From the NCBI GenBank assembly GCA_000512085.1, contig ASPP01002892.1, positions 1-28,795 on the forward strand: 28,795 bases of DNA. Direction: 5' to 3'. Position 1 is the stretch's first letter, and each line of letters opens with the position of its first letter. This DNA is from Reticulomyxa filosa. Lineage: Eukaryota; Foraminifera; Reticulomyxidae. The translations under genes were made by a program, and so were the position numbers. The notes beneath the pieces were generated by a model. It was not told the DNA's origin. It ran no database searches and worked only from the letters and a program-made list of their open reading frames with translations. Below, piece after piece: positions 10,969 through 22,728 of this stretch.

Positions 10969-13900
10969 ATGTGGCTGTTCATTGAAATTTTGTCCATAAT
11001 CTCACTTGCAACTTGTCATACTTGGGAACCTGTTCCACCCAATCCATTGACGATTCAGTTTCTACATTTTTTCAGTCTAAAAAAAACGAGGAACATGTAC
11101 AACGTGGGAATGCAAATTGCTTAATATAGAAATGTGCATATTGTATTTATGAATCATTTGGACGTTGGTTTTAGCGTTCCGGATGGATTGGGATTTGCTC
11201 ATGAGGTCGTGAACACATATTTTAACGGTATGAGATGTTCCATGAAGCCCATGTTTTTGTTTTCGTAATGTTATAAAAGTGAGCAAGCAAGCGTGATTTA
11301 AAAAAATAAACAAAAACAAAAAAAGTGTACTACCCACAAGCGATAGAAATGTATAAGCAGTCAGTAGAATTGAAAATCCCACCATATGTGTACACAACCC
11401 ATCCGTACTTGTTGTCCCTATATTTCAGCTGTCCACCGAATATGCAATTGGACTGTCCAAACGCAGGCAACGTGTCGGCAATGGAGAAAGCGATAAGCGA
11501 ATCAGGGAGCATCCGTTGGCACGCCTTTCCATTTAACAGTGAGTTGGAGTTATTCGATGAATCGATGTTGGCATTTGGAATCCAAGTGTCTCACGACCTA
11601 AGTACCCGATTCGGCGTTCCTCAGAGCAACGTCATATCACAAAGAGATGTTCCGGGAACAACGAGGAATATCATCCCGCACTTGTTACAAAACAATGTCA
11701 AAGCAATGACCATTGGATGCAACGGTGGAAGTGCACCTCCCGACGTTCCTAAGATATTCCGATGGCAAATGCCAAACGACAACAGTTCTGTTTATATCGT
11801 TTCACGTCATCATCGTAATAGATAATTACGCAAAATAGGCTTATATGTATATAATATTTATATGTTGTGGTGGAGACAGATAGCGAAATAATAATGATGT
11901 TACATCCTGGCGGCTATGGCGGTGTTGGATATAGCTCTTGCATTGTGTTGAATAACTTCACCGATGCTTTGTGCTTTGCAATTCGCGGAGACAACCAAGG
12001 CCCAGGAGACATTGAGTTTGTTTTGGAAATATACGCCGAAGTCAAACTTGAATTTCCAAATGCGAATGTATTTGCGTCTACGTATACTGCTTTTATCAAT
12101 CGCTTGTTGCAACAACCGTCGGTGGTGGCATCGTTGCCTCTGCTCACGGAAGAGATTGGAGACACTTGGATCCACGGCGCCCAAGGGGACTGCTACAAGC
12201 AAGCCGCATTTCGCAACATTCAAAGATTGCGTAACGAATGTCTAGTCAATGGCGGTTGCGATCTGAGCGATACCGCGTTGTACAATTTCAGTCGACTTTT
12301 GCTCAAAAGTGGAGAGCACACCTGGGGTATTATTTGTTTTTTTTTTTTTTTTTTTATGTATGTACGTATATACGTATACGTAATGTGTTGTTGATTCATT
12401 GACATATAACCTAATGTAAATTCTGTAACTGTAACAGGTGGAGATATTAAACATTTCTTGGCAAGTGGTGATCTCTCCGGTCCATATTACAACTGGTATT
12501 TTATACATGCACATACACACATAAATAAAAATATGCACGGAATATAACCATGACAAAAAAAAAAAAAAGTAGAGATGAAGAGCTTTTTTTTTTTATACAC
12601 CAACTCTTATTTAGCATATTAACAATATATTGAATGCAGGTCAAACCCTCAAGTTCATGCGTTACTCGCACAAAACAATACCAATATGTTCCTATTCCGT
12701 GCAACCTGGTGTGTCACTCGTTTTTGTTTATTTTTTTCCTCACACCTCCCACCCCTCCCTTTTTTGCTGTTCTTCAAATAAATAGAGAAATAAATAAACA
12801 TAAAAATACAACAAAGGTACGAACAAAGAAATTGGTCGATTGATATCCCCGTTCAAGCATTGAGCCTATCCACAAATGCCGCCAGTCAAAAGCTATACTC
12901 ACAAATCCAAGACGTATTGCAGCGCTTGCAAAATCCAATTATCCCAAATGTTAGCAACACGACAGAGTGGACATTAGTGACTTCGCCTGAAAATACAACG
13001 TTTTCAATCCGGGCCAGGGCGGATGGTAACATATACAATGTACAATTTGACGCAAAAACGGGAGGGATTAAATATTTGCAAAACACAAACACTGGGACAA
13101 ACTATGCATCTACCGACGACATATTGGGAGTATTTTTGTATCAAACCATGACCGAAACTGATTTCAACGAATTTGTTGCAGCTTATAGCTATCAACCCAC
13201 CGCTAGTTTTGTTGTACCTCTTTTTCTTTTCCAGTATGTGAGGCTCAAATTCCAAAGCATATGTTCAACGCTTTTTAATAGGCTGGGTACACTTTGATTT
13301 TGGAAAAGTGGATTTGGATGAAAGAGCAAATGTGACTCATTGGTATGGAAACGCAGAACTGGCAATGCTGTTTGTCAACAATGCTGAAAATACCTTTGTG
13401 AGTGTGCTGAATTTTGGTGAAAACAGCGAATGGCTGCGGACAAATTATGGCGCACCCATGGTAATTTATAATGTAATTAGTTTTGATAACGATAAAGCTC
13501 CCTTGACAATGGAATTCATATGGTCTAACAAAACGAGCAGTCGTATTCCCGAAGTTTTATATACATCTTGGAAAGTTAACAATTGTGATAACTGGGTAGT
13601 AAATAAACTTGGAAATCCTATCGATTTAAATCATATTGTCGCCAATGGCAGTTTTCATTTACACGGAACAACTGAAAATGTTACATGTGTAATGAATGGA
13701 AACAGTGGTCAAGTTAGCATCTACTCTGCCGACACGGCGTTGGTTACGTTCAAACCGACTGGAATGAGTGAATTCACTGGATTCCCAACGCCATTTGAGA
13801 AAGCTGATTTGACTCAAGGAATCGCTTTTCCTTTGTTTAATAACATATGGGGCACGGTATGTCACTTTCTTTAAATAAATATAAACAAAAAAGAAATGCA

Positions 13901-14015
13901 CTATTTTACACCTGTTTAAATCTTCACTTGTTTCATATAGAACTATCCGGAATGGTATCCGTTTGATGCAAGTAACGCAAACACCTCGTTTCAATTTTTC
14001 TTATTTCTTGAATAA
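10969..14015 (+). CDS. Secreted DUF5054/GH38-like protein (9 exons, 758 aa)
   Basis: Exons are 10969-11057, 11130-11227, 11326-11798, 11876-12326, 12438-12495, 12640-12708, 12817-13205, 13282-13856 and 13941-14015; all phases agree. Residues 1-16 (MWLFIEILSIISLATC) form a signal peptide, and many N-glycosylation sequons (NVSN, NVTH, NKTS, NGSF, NVTC) fit secretion. The motif VHIVFMNHLDVGF (32-44) resembles the metal-binding H-x-D start of GH38 alpha-mannosidases. SQRDVPGTTR (about 167-176) and EEIGDTWIHGAQGD (about 312-325) are, from memory, characteristic of DUF5054 proteins, as is the C-terminal NIWGTNYPEWYPFD. The family is thought to relate to glycoside hydrolases, but substrate and activity are unknown; His39, Asp41 and Asp170 are candidate active-site residues. 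An in-frame TGA upstream of 10969 supports the start. Confidence 0.85.
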
Positions 14016-15127
14016 TATATAGTCTTAAATACAAGACTTAATTGTTGTCGGATGTGTTTTTGTGGTGAAATTTTTTAAAATATTTGTGTTAACAATATCC
14101 ATATCTCCAAAATTTCCCATTAAATGATTAAAATTCATAAAAACTTGTTCTATATAAACGTGACCTATATCTAGTCAGTTTTTTCTGATTTTGTTCAAAA
14201 AGACTAAATAGTCGTCGATTATACTTATTCTCGTATTCCCACTTTAACAGTGTGCTCTGTTCAAAGAACTTATTGCTAAAGTAAGTGACAGCAAACTTGT
14301 AAAACACTAGTATTGTTCATTTCATGATATTATAATGTCTGCTGTATTTTAATATAAATAAAATGATTTGAAATATTTCTTACACAAATGACGTTTTAAA
14401 AAAATTATAAAAAGTGTGATAAATGTTCTTTTTTTTGGTATAACCTACATATTTATTTAACAAATTGTATGATTATTTACAATAAAAAAATCAACAATTC
14501 ATGAAAATGTGGCTTGTTTTATTTAATTTAGATTGATTTTTTCATTTAAAATAAAAAAAAAAAATTTTATATATTATATATACAGCAAATAACAATTTTT
14601 TTGTCATTGTTTTTCATTATCGAATACTTTAAAAAAATTAATAATTAAATAAAAATTAAGTATACATACTATTACATCAAACCTGCAAAACACTTTTTTT
14701 TAATAAACATAAAGATTCTTGTATCAAATTACAATATTTGAATCGCTTCTTTATGTGTTTGTTGCACAAAATGTATAAACTCATTTCATAGCAGATGAGA
14801 CAGTCCCAAAACGTCAACTATGTTGAATTATTTGAATACTTTGCAATTGTGAATACAATTCGACTAATTGCTTTGTCACAAATATAGAAACAAAATACAA
14901 AGAAAGCAATCGTTAAAGATTTTGCGTCCAGTTCTGTAGAAAATGTTATAAACAACAGCAAAAAATATGTATTGTGACAACGGGCTATGCTGTTTTTCTT
15001 TTTGAAGAAAGAGCGTAAACCAACAATATCTCCATATGTCAAAGAGAAAAGAAAAAGAAAAAAATAAAGATCAGTAAATTTGATACAAGTAGAAGCAGAT
15101 AGAGATACAAAGACAAGCGTCAAGTGA
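14016..15127. other. Intergenic between convergent 3' ends
   Basis: The DUF5054-like gene (plus) and the kinase gene (minus) end facing this 1.1 kb AT-rich stretch. It contains many A and T runs and presumably both 3' UTRs. I see no gene, tRNA or element. Confidence 0.5.
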
Positions 15128-17662
15128 TCACTCATAATTATAAGCAAACTCTTGTTTAGCAAAAATAGTTGTGGGTTTGGAAGAAGGCTCAGAGCTGTTT
15201 TCATGACCAAGTTTGACGTTGGTCAAGTACTTTGAAGAATTGAAAAACTTGATTTGCTCCATATACAAATCGCTCATTTCTTTCTTTATAGCACCCTGTG
15301 GAAAGGCACAAAATGTAATTTTAAAACAACAAGTAATAGTATATAATAAATATATAGTAAATGTGTGAAGAAAAACGAAACGACAATCCATGGATGACGT
15401 AAGACTTGAGTGGCATTGATGCGTTGTTTAGGATCTTTGGTGAGCAAAGCTTTAATCAGATCTTTGGCGGAGGTAGAAATGAAATCCCAATAAGGACTTG
15501 GAAAATTAAATTTGGCCGATTGAATTAACTGATATAATCGTTTTTGATTTCCATTAGAATCAAAAAAAGGAGGGAACCCACACAGCAAAACATAAATGAT
15601 GACTCCCAACGACCACATATCGGCTTGTGTGTCATAAGGGGTCAGCGCCAGCACTTCGGGTGCGACATAGTGAGCAGTACCGCAAGGTGTTTTCAAACCA
15701 CCATTCGAGCAATCCCCAGCCAATCCAAAATCAATTATTTTGATTTCCGAATTATTTGACTGATCCAGGTACATTAAATTGTCAGGTTTCAAATCTCTGT
15801 GCACAATACCTTTGGAGTGGATATGTTCTAATCCTTCCGCTACTTGTTGAACCACGTGACTTGCCTCCCATTCACTGAATGTCTTGAGTTTCATTATTCG
15901 GTCTAACACGTCTCCACCATTGCAATATTCGACAACAATGTGAATTCTTTTCTTTGTTTCCACCCAATCGATGAGTCGAACCACGTTCTTGTGATTTAAC
16001 TGCAATTGCAAAAAAATTCTTATGCTACAAAGAACGGCCAAGGGGGAAGGAAGCAAGAGGTAAAAAAAACAGTTCAAAGCAAAACTTTTCGCAAAATTTC
16101 AATTTCTTTTTGCAATGCTTCCAAATCTTCTTTGGATTTTCCAGCCTTCTTAATGAGTTTTAAGGCAAACAATCTACGGTCGTGTTTTCTCGTAATTTTT
16201 CGAACTCGTGCAAAAGACCCTTCTCCAATCTTGCCTGCTTCAATCCAATACTTTTTATAAAATTCTGCTTCCGTTAATTCTCCTTCTTTGTTCGCCAATC
16301 CAATTTCCTTTTGTTTTATCTTCTCCTCGTGTAATCGTTTCGAGGAAGTTCGCATCTGGTTGACCGAGTCATCTAACGATGTCATTCGTCCTGTTTTTCG
16401 CTTGTTCAATCCCGTTTCGAATTGCCGAACGTACATACTCTCGTCTGACTCATATCCACTTACATATTCCGGTGGTGGGTGAGTTGGTGGAGGTGGAACA
16501 GCTCCCCTTTTTTTTTTGTTCATTCGTACACAGTCAAAGGATAAATACAACAACCAGCAAAAAAAAAAAAAACTTTAAAAAAAAAACGCATAAAAAGTTT
16601 GTAAAGTATACGTGTGGTTTGAATGCGCACTGTATGTCGTACATATTACAGATACATATATGTTGTAAACACGAAAATAGATTATATTCCGTTTGCGTAT
16701 GTATATGTGTGGTAAAAGACATGATTTTGAAACGAAACTTTTTGGACTGTTTTTGAATGGATTGTTTACCGGGATGTTGATGCCGCTGCTTTGAGATGGG
16801 CGGTGCCGCGTGATCATCTTGCTTTGATTCTGGCCTTTTTGGAGACGGATTGTGCTCGTATTCCATTTGTTTGTTGTCCAATTGGTCCATTTCAACAATG
16901 GTTGCAATTTCAATAACTATTGGCTTTGCCACCTGTAAAGGCTCGCTTGATGAATGCTTCAATTTCTCCGATCCAATTGACCTCTCTGAGTCCGTTTGTT
17001 TATTTTTCCTTGCAAACATATTTACTTCACCCTTTTCGTCCTTCTCATCTTTTTCAGTTGCCGTTGCACCTGTGGTGGTTGTGGCTGTGGCTGCGGCTAC
17101 GGCTGTTGATGTTCGAACGGTCGTGGTTTTTGCTGTGCTTGGTCTTTGGGATTGCGGCTGTGGCTGCGCTGGCAAAGGCGCTTTTTTGATTTGTGTGCTT
17201 CTATTCTTTGAATGAGCCATTTCCTTCTCTGTGCCATCACTTTTTTCTTCGTTCACACCGACCACATACAACCCTTCGGGTCGAGCTTGCTCGTTTTTTT
17301 CCTGTTTCTTTTTTTATTGTTGTTCCCTTGGCAAACAAAGTTTCCTTTTTACAAACAAAAAAAAAAATACACTCAACTCCTCACCCGTGTGGAGGAATCT
17401 AGGGAAGGGTTTTGCTTTTTCTGACCATCTTTCGTTTCGTTCAACAGCGCTAAATTTTTTTATTTTGCTCAACGTTATGTGTTGCAAATCCAAAAAAAAA
17501 CAATACCATACGTTCTCTCAAGGTATTTTGTGTATTGGTGTGAATCTCGTTTGTATTATTCGCTGGACGAGAGCGTTTCCACCAAAATACACAGCCGACA
17601 ACTGCCGCGACAGCGAAAATTACTGCGATTGTTATCAGCATTACTAACCACAGTTCAGCCAT
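15128..17662 (-). CDS. Membrane-anchored CAMK/CDPK-like Ser/Thr kinase (5 exons, 629 aa)
   Basis: Exons are 17662-17507, 17301-16770, 16501-16086, 15999-15382 and 15295-15128; phases agree. Residues 1-27 contain a transmembrane helix (LWLVMLITIAVIFAVAAVVG) followed by WWKRSR, which by the positive-inside rule puts the kinase in the cytosol. Residues 53-310 are low complexity, with Thr/Ala-, Gln/Pro- and Pro-rich stretches. The kinase domain (about 316-575) has the glycine loop GEGSFARV (322-329), ATP-binding Lys344, HRDLKPDN (435-442), DFG (458-460) and APE (481-483), so it should be active. GTAHYVAPEVLALTPYDTQADMWSLGVIIYVLL is CAMK/CDPK-like, but no EF-hands follow; only about 55 residues remain after HPWIV. 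The exon 3 acceptor lies after a poly-A/GGGGAG tract and is inferred from phase. The gene diverges from the Hsp70 gene. Confidence 0.9.
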
Positions 17663-18027
17663 CTTGTTTTTTTTTTACTTTCAAAATATCTTCAATTTGA
17701 TCAAATCGAAATAACCAAAAGAAATGCTGTCATGATGCCAAAGAGGATTTTTCCGTCTTTCAAACGACTTTCGTTTTCCGCTAAAAAGCAGAATACTTTT
17801 ACAAACTCATATGTCAAATTCTTAAAATTATGCAAGATTTGGCTAGTTATGCAATATTTTAGCAAAAAAAACGTCTTTTGCAAATAAATTTTTCTTTCTT
17901 CAGTAAAATTAAATAACCACCAATATTTCCTTTGAAAAAATGCCGCAACCAACTGTTTTCCTAGAATCTTAGGAATATTAAGGGGATCCTGAACAGAGGT
18001 TGAATAAAAAAAATCTACCTTATTGCA
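17663..18027. promoter_or_regulatory. Shared upstream region of kinase and membrane Hsp70
   Basis: The start codons at 17662 (minus) and 18028 (plus) are 365 bp apart, so both promoters must lie in or near this gap. No clear TATA box or heat-shock element is visible to me. Confidence 0.45.
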
Positions 18028-21000
18028 ATGGCCGCAGAAAATCAATCAAAAACACAAGACGGAACTAGAAAAAACTGTTCAAATCTCGAAGAAAGATTGT
18101 CTATCCTTGGGAGTAAAGTTTCAGGAGAGAATGATGAAGGAGGTCATGAGTTGCGATACCCTTTCGTGGACAGGGAATCAACAGTCAAGCTATCAGAAAG
18201 AAAGCCCCAAAAGCAAGAAAGTGTCAATGAAATCGAAAGGACAGTTAAAAAAAAAACGAGAGTTTTTTTTGGTATTTTTATGTCCCCTTCTGATGCTCAT
18301 TTGGCGAGTGAGACAGAGGGTTTAAAAAAAAAAAAGAGTGAGAGATTAGTCGCTTTTCCCTGTTTTCATCTTTCTTGTTCTGGGAGTCAGAGAGGAATCC
18401 AAAGGGGGGTTTAAAAAAAAAGCCTGAACCAGGGAGTGAGCCGCCAAACAAACTAAAAAAAGCGAAATCAGAGTTACAAATGCACGAGCAGCAAGGAGAA
18501 AGCAGTCCGAACAAGTCGTCGAAAGATGTGTTATCATCCAGTATTCTTTCAGGTTTTCTTCAAACAAAGCAACACCACTTGGAATTTTTTTTTATAAATA
18601 AATTGAACCAAAAAAAAAAAAAAAAGACGCGAAACCGCGTAAACTGAAAGCAGAAAGTTCGAGCTTGAGCGTGTTTAACGAAGCAGACAATGGCCATGTG
18701 TGCGATGTCAATGGCGAGCATAGCCAACATTGTGCACGAAAAGTGATGAAAAGAGACAGCGAGCACGAGAATAATAATAATAACGGCAATGGTAATAACA
18801 ATGGCAATGGTAATAACAATGGCAACGGTAATAACAATGGCGTTGAAAAGATGAAAGTCAAACATAGGAACAAAAAAATAATAAAAAGCAAAATTGATCA
18901 TTCGGAAGACAAAGGGGCTAAAAATCCGACAAAAGCGCGCAAGGATAGTTCTGGACATCGCAAAGCGAGACAGTCGCAAGAAAGTTCCCATTCGTCCTCG
19001 GTAAATGCCAAAGACAACGGCAGCAGATCGTTGATCCAAACGCTGTTCTCTTGGCAAAGTATTGTACTGATGGCACTGGTGTTTATTGGAGCATTCGTTT
19101 ATAATGGATTCCAACGCCAATCCAAAGCAAGGTCTGGCATATATCCTTCACCTTTCACGAAGAACAGATTACAATGTCCTCAACAAATACATTTCATCCC
19201 AATTTCACAAAAAGAGTTTTTCATCAATGCCTCAGGTTCCATTGGGAAAAAAAAAGAAATTGCATACACACATATACACACACACATACATACATCTCTC
19301 TTTCGCATTTCGTGTGTATAATTATGTCAACCAATTCAATGGCATTTTGTCTCAAAGGAGGAGGGGGAGGTGGAGGTGGAGGTGGAGGGAGAGAGGAAAA
19401 AATACACATGCACATCCTTGAGATAATCTAATATTCTATTACATATATGTATATGTATATATATATATATATGTCCATGCTTATACACACACTAGTGCAA
19501 TGCATGCAAATACGTAATATGTTTGTTGAATGTGTGCATGCATGCGAATGAAAATACAGACGCGGGACTGGACGAAAACACAAAGTTTTATTGGGACGTG
19601 TCCGAATTGTATATGGATGGTAACAACCAAGTGAGTGGAGAAATGACGCCGGTATTGAAGATTGAACCGTACAAGAAATTCAAAGTGACAAATGCCAAAG
19701 TAACGCTGTACATGGAAGCAGAACATCCAATGACCGGCGAAGCGATACTACAGAAATGCGACATTCAATTGAAGTTCGCCAAGGCCGTGGTTTTTGGAAT
19801 CGATTTAGGAACAACGTACTCATGCATCGGATATCAAGTTGATAATACTGACCATTACCATCCGACGCTTCAGAAGCGGATTAACAAAATTGTCGTAGCC
19901 GACCCTTTGGTACTAACAAACAAACCATTTCCATTACACAAAATAAATCAATACATTTGCAAGTCTATGCATATGTGTATACGTATACGTATATACATAT
20001 GTATGTATATATATTTATATACATATATACGTGTGTGTGTGTGACGAACAGAGACAACAGTATTGTATACCCACAGCGATCTATTTCCCAAAAAAAGCAG
20101 ATGCACCAATACTATTTGGGCAGGACGCTCTAAAGATGCTGTCCGTCGATCCCGAAAATGTGATCTACGACGTTAAGCGTATCGTTGGCCGTCGGATCAG
20201 CGACAATGAAATTCGACGATTTTTGACAAATCACCCTTTTCGGCTCACCAAAGATGAACTTCCACAAATCCGAATTGCCAATCGAAATACGACCATATCA
20301 GCGGAACAAGCATTGGCCGCTGTTTTGATTCACTTGGTGGAGTTAGCATCGATGGAGTTTCAGGTCCCCTACATCCGCGACGTTGTTGTGTCCATTCCTG
20401 CTTACTTTCACAATGGACAGAGAAAAGCAATTCGAGGTGCATGCTACTTGGCAGGTCAGCAGAAGAACAACTTATCTGTACATATATATATGTACATGTA
20501 CATGTTATGTGTGTATGCACATGCTCTTTTTTTTAAAAAAAAAAAAAATTACTAGGATTAAACCTATTGCATTTGGTCGCAGAGCCGACTGCGGCCGCAT
20601 TGGCACATTCTTACTTAAGCGCTACTCCAAAAGATAATTACAAGCAGTTTATGACGTTTGATTGCGGTGGAGGTACGACCGACTGCAGTATACTATCGTG
20701 TATGGGGATCAACTGCAAGTGTGTGTTTTCTCTTGTATTTCAAAATTGTGCCAATGTTTATATATGATGAGCGATGTAACAATGCAAAATAAAATAAAAC
20801 AATAACACAATAACACAATAAAATTGATGGGAATATTGCAATAAACAGAGTTTTGGGAACTGAAGGTAATAGCACTCTCGGCGGTATCGAGTTCGACGAT
20901 GTCATAAAAGACATAATTCGTGAAAAATTTCGGACAGAACACGGATGGAAAGACGAAGACTTTGGAATAGAGCTGAAGCTGCTGAAAATCGCAGAACGAG

Positions 21001-21998
21001 TGAAACACGCTCTCACAGAAAACGAGGCTGAGGAAGTAATGCTAAAGAATAAGGCGGGATTTTATTCGGTCACTGTCACTCGTCGAGAATTTGAAACGCA
21101 TCCACGCACATTACAATTGATTGACTTTGCCATAGAAACGGCCAAACGGGCCATTCGTCAAATGGCATCTGGTAATGTTCGAATGATGCTAATGGTGGGA
21201 GGGACGTCTCAATTGCCAATATTGCAAAGGAGACTTCGCGAAGAGTTTTCGAATCTTTCTCAAGAAATAAAGATCGAATTGCCACAAGAGCCCCAATTAA
21301 TGGTAGCACTGGGTGCAGCCATTGTTGCAGGGACATATGAATTCGGCTGTGAAAGTGATCCTATCGTTTGTGACGGCACTATCAATGATCTTGACGATGT
21401 TATCATTAGAGATGTTTTGCCTTTGTCTCTTGGATTTTCCATTTGTGATTGCTCTTCAAAGTTAACTTTTTTTTGTTGGTTCCTCAGTAGATAATGTAAT
21501 GCAATAAATATATATTGTGCATTACATACATTTATCAAATGAAATAACAACAACAAATACAGAAATTGCGATAACGACGACAAATTGTGGGAATGCGATT
21601 TAATGAATGTCATTGTTCCAAAAAATACTCCATATCCCTTCAAATCGGCACCCATTTTTTATTGTCAAAAAGATCGTGAGTCCTCCATTGTCAAGTTGAA
21701 ATTATACGAAGGTGATGATCGTCTTGCAACACAAAACTATTTCTTGGGCGTTTTAGAAGTTTCTGATCTTCCTCCACGTCCTTCAAATGTATGCAATTCC
21801 ATTCAAGTCCAATTTGTCATTGATAAAAATGGAATTGCTGATATCAATGTCACTATTAATGACGAAAATCAAATTGCTATCAATCAATTTCGCAAACAAG
21901 TATCTATTGAAACCAAAGACGGCTCATTGACTTCCGAACAAATTGCCCGACAAAAACGAGAAATGAAATCATGGTTCCCTCATACCAGCGTCTTTTGA
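18028..21998 (+). CDS. Membrane-anchored Hsp70-family protein with extra N-terminal domain (8 exons, about 984 aa)
   Basis: Exons are 18028-18243, about 18387-18552, 18627-19235, 19560-19909, 20052-20454, 20556-20718, 20849-21460 and 21563-21998. The exon 1/2 junction is uncertain; the rest agree in phase. Residues 1-260 are hydrophilic, with an Asn/Gly repeat (about 175-199). A single transmembrane helix (about 264-287, QSIVLMALVFIGAFVY) follows a basic stretch, suggesting type II topology. Residues about 290-405 form a domain I do not recognise, with an NAS sequon. The Hsp70 ATPase starts at GIDLGTTYS (410-418), with VAEPTAAALA (about 589-598), FDCGGGTTD (616-624) and VGGTSQLP (752-759). 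The substrate-binding part is a beta subdomain with several cysteines and almost no helical lid; the C-terminus is HTSVF, not a KDEL-type signal. The membrane anchor recalls HSPA13/STCH, but that protein lacks this extra domain. ER lumen is the likely site (inference). Confidence 0.88.
18785..18838 (+). repeat. 18-nt coding tandem repeat, three copies
   Basis: The unit GGCAATGGTAATAACAAT occurs three times (the third with one change) inside Hsp70 exon 3. It encodes (GNGNNN)n, part of an Asn/Gly-rich linker on the cytosolic side of the predicted membrane segment. It is likely to vary in length between strains. Confidence 0.85.
19236..19559 (+). repeat. Microsatellite-rich 324-nt intron of the Hsp70 gene
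   Basis: This is the longest intron found. It holds a CA/CATA tract (about 19262-19294), a GGA/GGT trinucleotide tract (about 19358-19395) and a TA/TATG tract (about 19441-19473). It begins GTTCCA and ends ACAG, and it separates codons in phase 1. Confidence 0.7.
19960..20043 (+). repeat. Alternating purine-pyrimidine tract in Hsp70 intron
   Basis: The intron 19910-20051 consists largely of ATGTGTATACGTATACGTAT-type sequence ending in a GTGTGTGTG run. Such tracts can adopt Z-DNA or cruciform structure in principle. Confidence 0.6.
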
Positions 21999-22728
21999 GT
22001 CATACCGACAAATCTCTCTCTGCTTGTTTTTTCTCTTTTCTTGTTTGTTGTTATTTATCAATGTTTGTTTCGGTATCCAAACATATAGTTGTCAGTGGTT
22101 TGGAGGGGAAAGTTGTTGAATTTGTTCTGTTTTTGTTTTTGAAATAGAAATTCTTGAGGGAGGGAAAAAAAAAAAATGTTTTGATCTTGTGTTTTTTCTT
22201 GGACGATTTTTGTTTGTCATTTTTTTCGCTTTTTCTTCATTATGTGAAAATGAACTTGCAGAAATGTGACCAAACAGAAAGGTCTAATTGCTGAAATTAT
22301 CAACATATTGTTGTCTTTATTCATCGTAAATCTGCAAATTTGTTTTTCTACAGTTTCTCTAATATTTGCGACACCACAATTCCGACGTCTTTGTAGTCAC
22401 AATCATCGTTTTTCTTTCTTTGTTGCTATTGTATCGATTTTTGGTATATTAAATCAATATCCACATTTCTAACAAGCAATTGACTGTTTTTTTAACAGAG
22501 TACTGATGTAATCAGCACTGCTTTACAATTTTTCATACATAATGACACAATGCTGTATGAACAATTTCAAAAGATGCACTTGCGTTCAGTATACTTCGAT
22601 TACAGAAGAAAGAGGCTGTATACAGTATATTGAGGATTTCATAATTGGTGGTCTTTCTAAAGGTTTTAATTGAGTTTTTTTTTTTGCTCCTCTTCATCAA
22701 TAAGAAAGTATTACAAGTCGCAAGAATT
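21999..22728. other. Intergenic, no gene seen
   Basis: This T-rich stretch lies between the Hsp70 stop and the F-BAR gene start, both on the plus strand. It presumably contains the Hsp70 3' UTR and the F-BAR promoter. The short open frame at 22266-22472 has no recognisable features. Confidence 0.5.

Noticed and set aside
11097-11129. A 33-nt intron in the DUF5054-like gene
   Set aside because: A donor at 11058 gives the same phase with a 72-nt intron, in line with the other introns here.
16850-17215. Plus-strand frames of about 90-120 codons
   Set aside because: Antisense to the Thr/Ala-rich linker of the kinase; low-complexity shadow.
18023-18325. Alternate-frame start near the Hsp70 ATG
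   Set aside because: It begins with TTG in another frame and has no continuity with later exons.
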